The position numbers were made by a program, and so were the translations under genes. DNA of 64,000 bases from an uncultured Desulfobacterium sp. (GTDB lineage: Bacteria; Desulfobacterota; DSM-4660; Desulfatiglandales; Desulfatiglandaceae), in NCBI GenBank assembly GCA_900258555.1, contig LT984854.1:1690860-1754859 (forward strand), given 5' to 3'. Below are positions 1 through 8,300 of the stretch, in pieces. Position 1 is the first letter of the stretch, and each line of letters opens with the position of its first letter. The notes beneath the pieces were generated by a model. It ran no database searches. It saw only the letters and a list, made by a program, of their open reading frames with translations, and had not been told where the DNA came from.

Positions 1-53
1 ATTTCTTCTTTAAGCCTGTCTTGGCGTTTTTTAAGAATGTCAATTCGCGTCAT
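1..53 (-). CDS. N-terminus of a truncated unknown protein
   Basis: Only the first 17 codons lie in the window (MTRIDILKKRQDRLKEE). The start is supported by a GGAGG-type ribosome binding site a few bases upstream on the minus strand. The fragment is too short to assign. A lysine/arginine-rich start followed by a helix is compatible with a TetR-type regulator, and the palindrome just upstream would fit autoregulation, but that is inference. Confidence 0.5.
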   Translation of the reverse strand, partial: MTRIDILKKRQDRLKEE

Positions 54-67
54 TTTGGCCTCCATCA

Positions 68-85
68 ATGAGTAATTTTACTCAT
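68..85. promoter_or_regulatory. Operator-like palindrome
   Basis: ATGAGTAA and TTACTCAT form 8-base inverted arms around two T residues. The palindrome sits directly upstream of the minus-strand gene that starts at 53. Its size and position fit the operator of a dimeric repressor. No regulator can be named from the sequence. Confidence 0.4.
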
Positions 86-172
86 ATAATTTAACCTAAA
101 AAATCCCGCAAATCAAGAAAATTCTTTGCGGGCGCTTAAAAAAATGATACCAAAGGGACTAAACTGTCACCT

Positions 173-205
173 AGCGACCCATTGGGGGCAGTGGGACGCT
201 CTTTT
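173..205 (+). terminator. Hairpin with short T-run, terminator-like
   Basis: AGCGACCCA (173-181) can pair with TGGGACGCT (192-200), eight pairs with one A-A mismatch, and CTTTT follows. This resembles a plus-strand intrinsic terminator, although no plus-strand gene is visible before it. It may be the remnant end of an earlier transcription unit. The remainder of 86-331 shows nothing else except the attC-like site at 240-290. Confidence 0.3.
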
Positions 206-239
206 AAAATTCAATTGAGATTCTGAGTCTAAAAGGTAA

Positions 240-290
240 ATCCAACAAGCAGTTTCTGACGATAGACCTGGCAGAACTGCGTCGTTAGAC
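240..290 (+). repeat. attC-like integron recombination site (candidate)
   Basis: The left 7-mer ATCCAAC fits the R'' consensus RYYYAAC. The right 7-mer GTTAGAC fits the R' consensus GTTRRRY. Between them GCAGTTTCTG and CAGAACTGC pair over nine positions with one extrahelical T, as in L''/L' arms. The loop is 13 bases. At 51 bases it is slightly shorter than usual attC sites. The orientation makes the methyltransferase at 332 the following cassette. No integrase and no second attC after that gene were found, so this stays a candidate. Confidence 0.3.
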
Positions 291-331
291 CCTGACCGAA
301 TTTATTCACAACCGTAAGGAAATTTTCAACA

Positions 332-1078
332 ATGGACATCCCACGAATATTCAACATCACTGAAAGTGCTCACCGCATCCACAACCCGATCACGACCGAA
401 AAACTCGCCACTCTCGGCGCGGCGCTGCGTCTTGAATCGGGGGCCCGAGTGCTCGACCTCGGCAGCGGTTCGGGGGAGATGCTGTGCACCTGGGCACGCG
501 ATCACGGCATCATCGGCACCGGCATCGACATGAGCCAGTTGTTCACCGAACAAGCGAAACTCCGTGCTGAAGAACTCGGCGTCGCCGATCAAGTCAAGTT
601 CATCCATGGCGATGCTACGGGCTACGTCTCTGAAGAGAAGTTCGGTGTGGCAGCCTGTGTCGGTGCCACTTGGATCGGCGGGGGAGTCGTCGGCACTATT
701 GAGCTTCTGGCGAGGAGCCTGCGCACCGGAGGGATCATCCTCATTGGCGAGCCCTACTGGCGGCAGTTACCGCCGACGGAAGATGTTGCCAAGGGATGTC
801 TTGCAAACTCAATCTCCGACTTTCTCATGCTTCCAGAACTTCTCACGTCTTTCGGCCACCTTGGCTACGACGTCGTTGAAATGGTTCTGGCTGACCAAGA
901 CGGTTGGGACAGATACGAGGCGGCCAAATGGCTCACCATGCGCCGATGGCTTGAAGCCAATCCCGACGACGAGTTCGCGAAAGATGTTCGAGCCAAACTG
1001 AGCTCGGAACCAGAGCGCTACGCCGCTTACACGCGTGAATACCTGGGTTGGGGTGTGTTCGCGCTGATGCCGCGGTGA
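332..1078 (+). CDS. SAM-dependent methyltransferase, class I
   Basis: A 248-residue Rossmann methyltransferase. Motif I is VLDLGSGSGEML near residues 40-51. An acidic GTGID end of the second strand follows, then an HGDAT motif near residues 91-95. The C-terminal half (EPYWRQLPP, then a Trp- and Arg-rich tail) is typical of small-molecule methyltransferases of the YjhP/UbiE type; the substrate cannot be read. The start has a weak TAAGGA site. Codon use is distinctly GC-richer than in all neighbours, and an attC-like site lies 41 bases upstream. Both facts point to lateral acquisition. Intergenic 1079-1272 holds no recognisable gene. Confidence 0.85.
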   Translation: MDIPRIFNITESAHRIHNPITTEKLATLGAALRLESGARVLDLGSGSGEMLCTWARDHGIIGTGIDMSQLFTEQAKLRAEELGVADQVKFIHGDATGYVSEEKFGVAACVGATWIGGGVVGTIELLARSLRTGGIILIGEPYWRQLPPTEDVAKGCLANSISDFLMLPELLTSFGHLGYDVVEMVLADQDGWDRYEAAKWLTMRRWLEANPDDEFAKDVRAKLSSEPERYAAYTREYLGWGVFALMPR

Positions 1079-1272
1079 TGCGTTGGCGCATCCGGGGGAT
1101 CGTCAACGGCTGTGCCGCGCAACAGATGGTGGTTCGCCGAAATGTGATTGCGCCTGAATTCATTTCTTATGGTCTAGTTATCATCTGTAGATAAGGTGTT
1201 AATTAAGTAAACAACATAATCTTGTTAATTTGTATGGGCTGAAGGGGGAGGGTTAATTACTTTATTACCACA

Positions 1273-2895
1273 GTGCCCTATTTACAAATGAATGTTCAGA
1301 TAATAGATACTGATGTTTTAATTATCGGGAGTGGTATTGCCGGCCTTAGGGCTGCATTAGGAGTCAAGAAATCGGGTAAACAGCCCGTTCTGGTTTCTAA
1401 ATCACCTTTAGGCAAAGCCAATAATACAGCTCTTTCTGGGGGTGGCTTTACCTTTGCAACAAAAACCTTCGGCCAGGCAGAGCATTTCCAAGAGACCTTA
1501 AACAGTGGTCGCATGCTCAACGATAGAGCACTGGTGGAGTATCTTGTATCAACGGCACCCGGCAAGGTGCAAGAACTCCTGGAAATGGGAATTGAGGGGA
1601 ATTCTGTAGCCACCGGTTTTCACTGCCAATCCCCTTTCCTGATCGGTGGCCCTAAGATAACCCAGGTACTTTGTCGCGCCTGCCGTGCCGCAGAAATCAG
1701 AATCTTTGAAAACATCATGATTACGGATTTAATTGTTGCGGATGAAAGATGCCGGGGGGCATTAGGTTTTCAACGGCAAAGCGGCCAATGGTATGGATTT
1801 TGTGCAAAGGCAACCGTCCTTGCAACTGGCGGTGCAGGCGCCATATATGGCCGTAGTGACAATGCGCCGGGAGCTACCGGCGACGGGTATGCCTTGGCTC
1901 TAAATGCCGGACTAGAGCTCATGGATATGGAATTTGTTCAGTTTTACCCTCTTGCTTATGTGGGCACCGGCTACACCAACATGATCGTGATGCCCTTCTT
2001 TGCAGACTTAGGGAAAATCCTTAATCGGCATGGAGAAGATATCAAGGAGAAATATCAATTACACGAAAAGCCGGTGGCCATTATTGCACGGGACAGGCTT
2101 TCTCAGGCCCTGTTTTTAGAAATCGATCAGGGAAACGATATTGACGGCGCACTATATCTCGATCTGCGGCATATAGACGAGACGCTTCTTCCATGCAGTG
2201 ATGAAGAAAAGGCGCGTTATAGACACAAAATGTCCTATGACAAAGTGCCGGTAAAAATCACACCGGCCTGCCATCATACCATGGGGGGGATTCCCATAGA
2301 CGTGAAGGGTCAAACGGCGCTGAACGGCTTATATGCTGCTGGTGAAGTGGTGGGCGGTATTCATGGAGCAAACCGAATGGGAGGCAATGCCTTGTCCGAG
2401 GGATTGGTATTCGGTGAACTGGCGGGGCGGGCGGCTTCAGAAGCAACAGGATCAAGCGGGGACCTGAAAGAATTCGCTGCTCTGATGAATGTGTTAACAC
2501 AAAAATGGATACGGTTCCTGAATCCGGTTCATGCCACACCATCTCCTGTACGCGATGTCAGGAGACCACTAAAGGAGACGCTCTGGGAAAAAGTAGGTAT
2601 TGTTCGGGATGAAGCATCCCTAAAAGAGGGCATTGAGCGCATTAAGTCTATATCCTCGACCCTTGAAGCGATGGTTGTCAGCAAGCCGCGGGAGTTAAGT
2701 AAAATTGTAGAATGCAGAAATGCCGTCTCTATTGGAATGTCAATCGCAATTTCAGCACTGGAAAGGAAAGAAAGCAGGGGATCTCATTCCAGAAAGGACT
2801 ATCCCGCTGAAGAAAAGGAATGGACCAAGAATATTCTGGTAGGTATGGCCGATGAAACCACCTTTTTCAGCCGCATAAAAACCATCATATCTTAA
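1273..2895 (+). CDS. FAD-dependent fumarate reductase / L-aspartate oxidase-like flavoprotein
   Basis: About 540 residues of the SdhA/FrdA/NadB superfamily. The dinucleotide-binding motif is IIGSGIAGLRAA near residues 17-28, and the second FAD segment is VLATGGAGAIYG. The capping and active-site signatures HHTMGGIPI and GGIHGANRMGGNAL are present. The SdhA histidine that binds FAD covalently is absent (ANNTALSGGG region), so FAD is probably non-covalent. The usual QFHP is QFYP here. There are no haem or membrane-anchor genes next to it, so it is probably a soluble reductase or oxidase. GTG at 1273 and ATG at 1288 are both possible starts; the GGGAGGG stretch at 1246-1252 is rather far from either. 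Confidence 0.8.
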   Translation: MPYLQMNVQIIDTDVLIIGSGIAGLRAALGVKKSGKQPVLVSKSPLGKANNTALSGGGFTFATKTFGQAEHFQETLNSGRMLNDRALVEYLVSTAPGKVQELLEMGIEGNSVATGFHCQSPFLIGGPKITQVLCRACRAAEIRIFENIMITDLIVADERCRGALGFQRQSGQWYGFCAKATVLATGGAGAIYGRSDNAPGATGDGYALALNAGLELMDMEFVQFYPLAYVGTGYTNMIVMPFFADLGKILNRHGEDIKEKYQLHEKPVAIIARDRLSQALFLEIDQGNDIDGALYLDLRHIDETLLPCSDEEKARYRHKMSYDKVPVKITPACHHTMGGIPIDVKGQTALNGLYAAGEVVGGIHGANRMGGNALSEGLVFGELAGRAASEATGSSGDLKEFAALMNVLTQKWIRFLNPVHATPSPVRDVRRPLKETLWEKVGIVRDEASLKEGIERIKSISSTLEAMVVSKPRELSKIVECRNAVSIGMSIAISALERKESRGSHSRKDYPAEEKEWTKNILVGMADETTFFSRIKTIIS

Positions 2896-2909
2896 AATAT
2901 GTAATTTTT

Positions 2910-2931
2910 GCCTTGACGCAAGGCTGATTTT
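2910..2931 (+). terminator. Weak intrinsic terminator candidate
   Basis: GCCTTG and CAAGGC (2910-2915 and 2919-2924) form a 6-pair stem with an ACG loop. TGATTTT follows, 15 bases after the flavoprotein stop. The stem and T-run are both short. Confidence 0.35.
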
Positions 2932-3029
2932 CCTCTAAGCGGCTCCTGAAAAAGTAAGTTTTTATCACGTCACGTCTAAAGTCCTACCAAAACGTGTGAA
3001 CGGTTTTCAGTTGACACTCCAACTGTCTT

Positions 3030-3053
3030 TTGACATTGTGTATCGTGTATAAT
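3030..3053 (+). promoter_or_regulatory. Possible promoter of the dynamin-like gene
   Basis: A perfect TATAAT lies at 3048-3053. TTGACA copies lie at 3011 and 3030, but their spacings (31 and 12 bases) are not canonical. Only the -10 element is convincing. It would give a leader of about 95 bases before 3156. Confidence 0.3.
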
Positions 3054-3155
3054 AGATCGTGTTTTCAGCTCGTTATACGCTTGCCAATCAAAAATACAGT
3101 TGTTGCCTTCACGATGACTTCTGGCTAGCTGCCTCTGATTTGTAAAGGAGAACTT

Positions 3156-4877
3156 TTGAAACCCACTATCATCAATGAAATCTTTGAGCATTATCGAAAG
3201 GAAGTGGCATCCTGGCTTAATGATTTGCATGCATTGATCAAAGACATCGAAGACCGTTCATTGGCCGAAGTAGTCAATGACATTCTGCTGCATGTGAACG
3301 AACCCTTCTTGTTTGTAGTCGTTGGTGAAATCAAGGCCGGTAAGAGCAGCTTTATAAATGCACTTTTGGACACTGATATTTGCCGGGTCGATCCGGCGCC
3401 TTGTACGGACACTATTCAGCAGATTGTCTTTGCCGATCAACAAACTGAAACGATAATTAACCCCCACCACCGTAAGATCGGCCTGCCCGCATCTGTACTC
3501 AGGCACGTCAGTATTGTGGATACACCCGGAACCAACACGGTCATAGAACATCACCACGAGATAACTGAGCGGTATATTCCGAACAGCGGACTGGTGCTCT
3601 TTGTATTTCCCGCCAAAAACCCCCATACCCGCACTGCTTGGGATCTCCTAGATTACGTCAGCGAGCAATGGCGAAAAATAGTGGTCTTCGTGTTACAGCA
3701 AGCCGACTTGGCAACGGAGAATGAGCTTCGCATCAATATGGCCAAAGTGCGCGAATACGCGGAAGCCAGGGGGATCCAAGCTCCAGTGATTTTTGCTGTT
3801 TCCGCCAAATGGGAGGAGGAAAAAAATCCGAAAAGCGGGTTTGATCCTGTTCGCACTTATATCAGGGAAACCGTTACCGGGGGCCGTCATCTTTATCTGA
3901 AATTGTCAACAACCCTTGCCTCCGGGGAACAGGCTCTAAGGCGTGTGTATGACGCGTTAAAGGTGGAGCAGGCCCGATTGGAGGCGGACCGAGGCGTTGC
4001 TGAACGAATTCGACAAGTCCTTGAGACCGGCAAGAAAAATTCAGAAAGGGATATTGAGCAGTTTGTGGACATCCTCTGCGGCCGCTATGATCGGATCGGG
4101 CTTGAAATTCGGTCGGATTTTGAGGAGGGGCTGTCCGTGGCGGCGCTTTACAGACGGGCCGTCAGCGGCGCGTTTAACCGAAAAAAATCCGTCACTGCAT
4201 GGTTGGAGGAACTTCAGTCCCGATTCGAAAACCGGCTGGCCGAAGCTCTTATGCAGGAGGTCGGCGAGCGGTCCCTGCAATTTATGGAAACCATTCAGGA
4301 TACAGCTGGACGGATAGATGAGGTGCTGGGGCAGTCTCTTACGTTCCCTATCGGAAAAAAGCGTAAGGGCCTGTGGAATGAAAAACGTGCAGAGCTGGTA
4401 ACCGAAATTCGGCGCAGAATAGACGCGTTAGCCGCGAAGGATCTTTTTCATGAGACGCTGGTGGCCAATCCGGCTGACATGCCCTCGCGGTTGATGAGCG
4501 GCGGCGCCTTCACGCTGCTGGGTGCGCTTTTGTTGACGACCCATGTGGGCTTTTTGGATATTACAGGCGGCATCCTCACGGGCTTTGGACTGATCATGAC
4601 TGGTGCGGTACTTGTAGCCAAGCGAGGAAAAATCATCAGGGAGTTTTCCGGGGCTATTCAACAAGGCCGTGATCAATTTCGCGACCGTCTGATTCAAGCC
4701 CTGAGCGAGCGTTTTTTACATCTTCACACGGAGATATCGGAAAGTGTCAAACCCTTTCTGACGCATATCGAGGCCCAGGAACGCCATCAGGCAGAATTGA
4801 TGGCGCGCGGTGAGGCGCTTCAACAGCGGATGCAGCTCCTTTCTCAGCAGATCAACAACGACATGGAGGCAGGCTGA
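3156..4877 (+). CDS. Bacterial dynamin-like GTPase
   Basis: A 573-residue protein from a TTG start with an AAGGAG site. The P-loop GEIKAGKSS is near residues 57-65, a threonine-containing switch I (PAPCTDT) follows, and G3 is DTPGTN near 122. The G4 position reads QQAD near 181 instead of N/TKxD. Long charged helices occupy about 240-440. A hydrophobic hairpin of about 45 residues (LLGALLLTTHVGF through GLIMTGAVLVA) lies near 445-490, and a coiled-coil tail closes the protein. This order of GTPase, helical neck, membrane paddle and C-terminal helix is that of bacterial dynamin-like proteins, which bind and remodel membranes. It has no partner gene nearby, although many bacterial dynamins come in pairs. 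No convincing terminator was seen in 4878-5027. Confidence 0.85.
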   Translation: MKPTIINEIFEHYRKEVASWLNDLHALIKDIEDRSLAEVVNDILLHVNEPFLFVVVGEIKAGKSSFINALLDTDICRVDPAPCTDTIQQIVFADQQTETIINPHHRKIGLPASVLRHVSIVDTPGTNTVIEHHHEITERYIPNSGLVLFVFPAKNPHTRTAWDLLDYVSEQWRKIVVFVLQQADLATENELRINMAKVREYAEARGIQAPVIFAVSAKWEEEKNPKSGFDPVRTYIRETVTGGRHLYLKLSTTLASGEQALRRVYDALKVEQARLEADRGVAERIRQVLETGKKNSERDIEQFVDILCGRYDRIGLEIRSDFEEGLSVAALYRRAVSGAFNRKKSVTAWLEELQSRFENRLAEALMQEVGERSLQFMETIQDTAGRIDEVLGQSLTFPIGKKRKGLWNEKRAELVTEIRRRIDALAAKDLFHETLVANPADMPSRLMSGGAFTLLGALLLTTHVGFLDITGGILTGFGLIMTGAVLVAKRGKIIREFSGAIQQGRDQFRDRLIQALSERFLHLHTEISESVKPFLTHIEAQERHQAELMARGEALQQRMQLLSQQINNDMEAG

Positions 4878-5027
4878 AAACGAGCCGGATTGCTTGTGGC
4901 TGACAATATAAAAACCTCTACGTGCTCTTAATGCAACTTGTGGATAGGGCACGGTGGTTAAACGCTTCTGATCAGCCCAACTGGAGGTAGAAAATTGTTT
5001 TGTTGACAAAAAAAATAGACTGATCTG

Positions 5028-6371
5028 TCATAAATGTTCTTTTCGATTATCTATAAGAACTCGCTTCTGTGCTCCAGGACTTAAAATGATTTCTTCAAAG
5101 CATGTTATCGGTTCAATAAAAAGCCTTTTTTTGCAGGATTCAATCTGAGGGATTATCATTATCTTCTCCATTGCAGCAGCACAAACTTCATCCCTGTTTG
5201 ATTTACTGCTAAGACTCAGGGTAATTGTAAGGCAATCTTTATTCCCACGGGTTGAAACCTCAGCTTTATAATCCATCACACCAGGCAGTGCAAAAAGTTC
5301 TTCATCCAGAAGCTGAGTGATAAGCGGCTTTTCCGAGTCTAGATAAACTGCGGCGTTCATACGGCAGAAAATTTTATCTAATCTTTTTAAAACCGTACCA
5401 CAAGGACAGGGTTTTGTAAGAAACCTGGATATATCGCCTGTGCGATAACGGATCAGGGGCATCCCTACACGATTCAGAGTTGTTATAACTACTTCTCCAG
5501 CCTCACCATCAGGTAAAACCTGTCCGGTTTTCGGATCTATAATTTCGATGAAGATATCGGCTTCGCGCATGTGATGACCGCAGTGAGCCTCACATTCCAC
5601 TCCCCCTCCCCAGCCCATCTCAGTCATACCATAATGGCTGTAAGCCTCACAGTTGTATTCACTTTCCAGCACACTGGAAATGATGTCAGGGACATAGTCG
5701 GTGGTCAAAAGTACTTTTGTAATCCTGCCTTTTAGGTATTTGCGACCATTGCCGGATTGAAATAGTGCAAAAATATGAACCGGCGCCCCTACAAGGCACT
5801 TTATGTCATGCTTTAAAACAGCCTCTACAGTTTTTTCAGGAGATATGACAAAACCGTGAATAATGCTCTCTACATTCATGCGCAACAAGGCCCGTGAAAG
5901 AAGATCCCCGACACTATTGGGTCTGTCTCCGGGTAAAAGGATCATAACTCTGTCTCCGGCCTTAACCAGAGTTGACATGCCGTAATGAAAAAAATCCAGG
6001 GTATGATTGAGGTCTTCCTTTGTGAAAAAAAGTCGTTTTGCAGGACCTGTAGTAGCAGAACTATGCAATGTAACACAGCGCTCAACAGCGCTTTGAGAGA
6101 CACAAAGAAATTGCAGCGGATGATTTATTAAATCGTCAGAAACTGTAAATGGGAGCATTGATAAGTCATTAATAGTTATTACAGGGTCACTTCCAAACCC
6201 GGCCAGAAGATTTCTATAAAAACGACTTTTTGAGCGGGCATAAGAGATGGTCTGTCTGATTTTCTCAAGTTGAAAGGCCTCAATAGCTGATCTGGTCAGG
6301 TGTGACAGTTCTCCATTTGATGAAATTTTATTTAGGATCCAGTCCTCCAAAGGAGTTTTGGAAATCATCAT
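5028..6371 (-). CDS. PaaK-like AMP-dependent CoA ligase (DVU_1553 family)
   Basis: About 447 residues of the adenylate-forming superfamily, closest in layout to phenylacetate-CoA ligase. The phosphate loop is degenerate (LHSSATTGPAKR). The AMP-binding motif is YSHYGMTEMGWGGG, followed by DGEAGEVVITTLNRVGMPLIRYRTGD. A Cys-rich insert (CEAHCGHH) and a CPCG motif are present. The start is ATG at 6371, which overlaps the upstream radical SAM stop as ATGA with a GGGGA site; a longer reading to 6437 would overlap by 70 bases. It is the last gene of the seven-gene operon. I recall NCBI naming such proteins after DVU_1553. The substrate is unknown. Confidence 0.75.
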   Translation of the reverse strand: MMISKTPLEDWILNKISSNGELSHLTRSAIEAFQLEKIRQTISYARSKSRFYRNLLAGFGSDPVITINDLSMLPFTVSDDLINHPLQFLCVSQSAVERCVTLHSSATTGPAKRLFFTKEDLNHTLDFFHYGMSTLVKAGDRVMILLPGDRPNSVGDLLSRALLRMNVESIIHGFVISPEKTVEAVLKHDIKCLVGAPVHIFALFQSGNGRKYLKGRITKVLLTTDYVPDIISSVLESEYNCEAYSHYGMTEMGWGGGVECEAHCGHHMREADIFIEIIDPKTGQVLPDGEAGEVVITTLNRVGMPLIRYRTGDISRFLTKPCPCGTVLKRLDKIFCRMNAAVYLDSEKPLITQLLDEELFALPGVMDYKAEVSTRGNKDCLTITLSLSSKSNRDEVCAAAMEKIMIIPQIESCKKRLFIEPITCFEEIILSPGAQKRVLIDNRKEHL

Positions 6372-7750
6372 TGTCCCCGGTAAATGGGTTTGTTTTGTCT
6401 GTCTGTAAGATTGTAAGCGCAAAAAGGTATCATACAACCGTCATTTGAGACAATATGGATACAGCAGTCCCTAAGACGCTCCAAATCCAGGTTCCAGACA
6501 TCCTGAAAGGCCATGCCTGAAATGGAAAAAGATCGGTTACGGACAAAATCCAGAAAATCATCCAAGTCCATACCGCTTATGGAGCTTGGAGCCCCTTGCC
6601 CTGAGGTTGTTGACCCCTGAACATCCGGCGCAGACCATTGTCTGGCTACCGAAAAGATGGTCTGTCTTGCGCCTATATCGGCCCTTACGGGCTTATTGCA
6701 GCAAGAGTTTGTTTCGGATATAATCGGCTTTAAGCCTCCGCCCGACATCACAAGAAACTTGCCGCTAAATGAACAAAGGGCATTTTCGCATCCCGGAGGA
6801 TGAAAATTGGAGGCCACTACCATACCGTTGCTTTGAATTTCAAGGGCCGTTATTATCTCGGGGATCGTAATACGGTTATGATTTTCCACAGTTCCCGGGT
6901 GTCGCCCAAAATAACTGACCGGCTGAAAATGGATACCCCTTACCGAAGGATATTCTTTTAACCCAAATTCAAGAATAGATCCGATTTCATGATCGTTTAT
7001 CCCCGGCACGATCATGGGAACCAATACAACGCCGATACCGGCCCTTGCACATCGCTCTATGGCCAGCCTTTTTTTGCCAAACAACGCTTGTCCTCTCAGG
7101 GCCATGTATACTTCATCACTGACCCCGTCAAACTGTAAAAAGGCAGATGAAAGTCCGGATTCTTTAAGGCTTGTCGCATAGTCTTTTTCTTCTGCCAGAC
7201 GGAGGCCATTTGTATTCAACTGAATAAAACCGAATCCTGCCTGCCTTCCCATTTCAATTATTTGGGGCAGATCATGTCTTAATGTCGGCTCACCACCTGA
7301 AAGCTGTATATTGCATGATGGAGCGGCTTTTATGACCCGCTGAAACATAAATTCAATCTTATTGATATCTGGATCAGGGTCATCTTGATCTATTGAAGAG
7401 GCAAAACAGTATCTGCAATGAAGATTACAGCGTTTAGTGATTTCAATAAGAGCCGTACAGGTAATCTGCCTATGAGAGGAGCACAAACCACAGTCAAAAG
7501 GGCATCCTTTTGTGATTTCGGTATAGCACACAGGTGGTTGTATAGGTACCTTCGGCCTAGTCCATGTCTCAAAAGGCGGATCTTTTCGCCAGATTACAGT
7601 AGAAAAATGACCGTGGGATTCACAGTGCTTTTCAAGATATACATCTAAGCCATTCGTCACCCGTAATGCACGGATTTTTTTAAGACATACCGGGCAAAGA
7701 CTTTCAGTTTGAGATAACACCCGGCGCTGTGAAGATGAATCAATCTTCAT
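6368..7750 (-). CDS. trsS: Radical SAM protein TrsS-like (DVU_1554 position)
   Basis: About 460 residues. An N-terminal CPVC knuckle comes first. Two CxxxCxxC motifs follow: CPFDCGLC at 83-90 and CNLHCRYC at 108-115, the latter being the usual [4Fe-4S]/SAM motif. SGGEPTLR near 151 is the SAM-binding GGE. The motif HPPGCENALCSF at about 317-328 has Cys321 where I recall selenocysteine in some homologues, which would explain the family label radical SAM (seleno)protein. The double-motif N-terminus resembles the radical SAM branch that acts on unactivated carbons. The start was set at 7750 (GGAAA site), which overlaps the previous gene by 11 bases. The product of the reaction is unknown. Confidence 0.75.
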   Translation of the reverse strand: MKIDSSSQRRVLSQTESLCPVCLKKIRALRVTNGLDVYLEKHCESHGHFSTVIWRKDPPFETWTRPKVPIQPPVCYTEITKGCPFDCGLCSSHRQITCTALIEITKRCNLHCRYCFASSIDQDDPDPDINKIEFMFQRVIKAAPSCNIQLSGGEPTLRHDLPQIIEMGRQAGFGFIQLNTNGLRLAEEKDYATSLKESGLSSAFLQFDGVSDEVYMALRGQALFGKKRLAIERCARAGIGVVLVPMIVPGINDHEIGSILEFGLKEYPSVRGIHFQPVSYFGRHPGTVENHNRITIPEIITALEIQSNGMVVASNFHPPGCENALCSFSGKFLVMSGGGLKPIISETNSCCNKPVRADIGARQTIFSVARQWSAPDVQGSTTSGQGAPSSISGMDLDDFLDFVRNRSFSISGMAFQDVWNLDLERLRDCCIHIVSNDGCMIPFCAYNLTDRQNKPIYRGQ

Positions 7751-8201
7751 TGTTTCCGGCATCAAATGGATCAAATCCGTTTTGGATAAGAATTTCTAAA
7801 ACATAATTATAGGTGTCTATGAGAAGCCGCCTGCACAGATCAGGGTCAGGCGCCTTTGATTCTTCTCCTATTATATCCCTGCACAAAGTCCCATTATAAG
7901 AGGCGCAAGCAGTTTTTTCAAACCATTCGCTCAACTCAGAGTACATCAACGGCAGTATGTCATTTTCTTCTTCGTTGTTATTTCCTTTTCCCGCGTACAA
8001 GGCAAGCATACAGGCTGCACCGGTAAAGACTCCACAGGTATTGCCGCTCCCCGCTGCCCCCATACAAAGACCTGACATGGCCCGAACAAGGTCCTTGTTT
8101 GTTTTACCTAGGGCTTCCAATGCAAGGACAATCAATGCCTGGCTGCAACAATAACCCCGTGCGCCCAACTGCAATAATTTGAAATCAATTTCGTCTATCA
8201 T
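7740..8201 (-). CDS. C-GCAxxG-C-C family protein (DVU_1555 family)
   Basis: A 153-residue protein with YCCSQA near residue 18, GLCMGAAGSGNTCGVFTGA near 44-62 and CASYNGTLCRDI near 99-110, plus a last Cys near 124. This is the spaced cysteine pattern of the C_GCAxxG_C_C family, thought to bind redox metal clusters. An AGGAAG ribosome binding site precedes ATG at 8201. The gene is fifth in the operon and overlaps the radical SAM gene. The family has no proven biochemical role. Its constant presence beside the radical SAM and CCG proteins suggests electron delivery. Confidence 0.8.
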   Translation of the reverse strand: MIDEIDFKLLQLGARGYCCSQALIVLALEALGKTNKDLVRAMSGLCMGAAGSGNTCGVFTGAACMLALYAGKGNNNEEENDILPLMYSELSEWFEKTACASYNGTLCRDIIGEESKAPDPDLCRRLLIDTYNYVLEILIQNGFDPFDAGNNED

Positions 8202-8280
8202 TACGTGTCTTCCTAGGGTCGATAGATTATAAGATGTTTTTCGTTGTTCACTTGGCCCCTAGAACCCTTGGACCCTCAAG

Positions 8281-8300
8281 CCATCGGCTTCAGCCGATGG
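8281..8300 (-). other. Intra-operon hairpin over a stop codon
   Basis: CCATCGGCT and AGCCGATGG are perfect 9-base inverted arms with only two bases between them. The TGA of the methyltransferase gene (8290-8292) lies at the tip. There is no T-run on either strand, so it is not an ordinary terminator. It precedes the largest gap inside the operon (8202-8289). It may stabilise mRNA or attenuate expression of the three distal genes. Confidence 0.5.

Noticed and set aside
1079-1272. Second attC site after the methyltransferase
   Set aside because: No GTTRRRY paired with an RYYYAAC and stem could be found.
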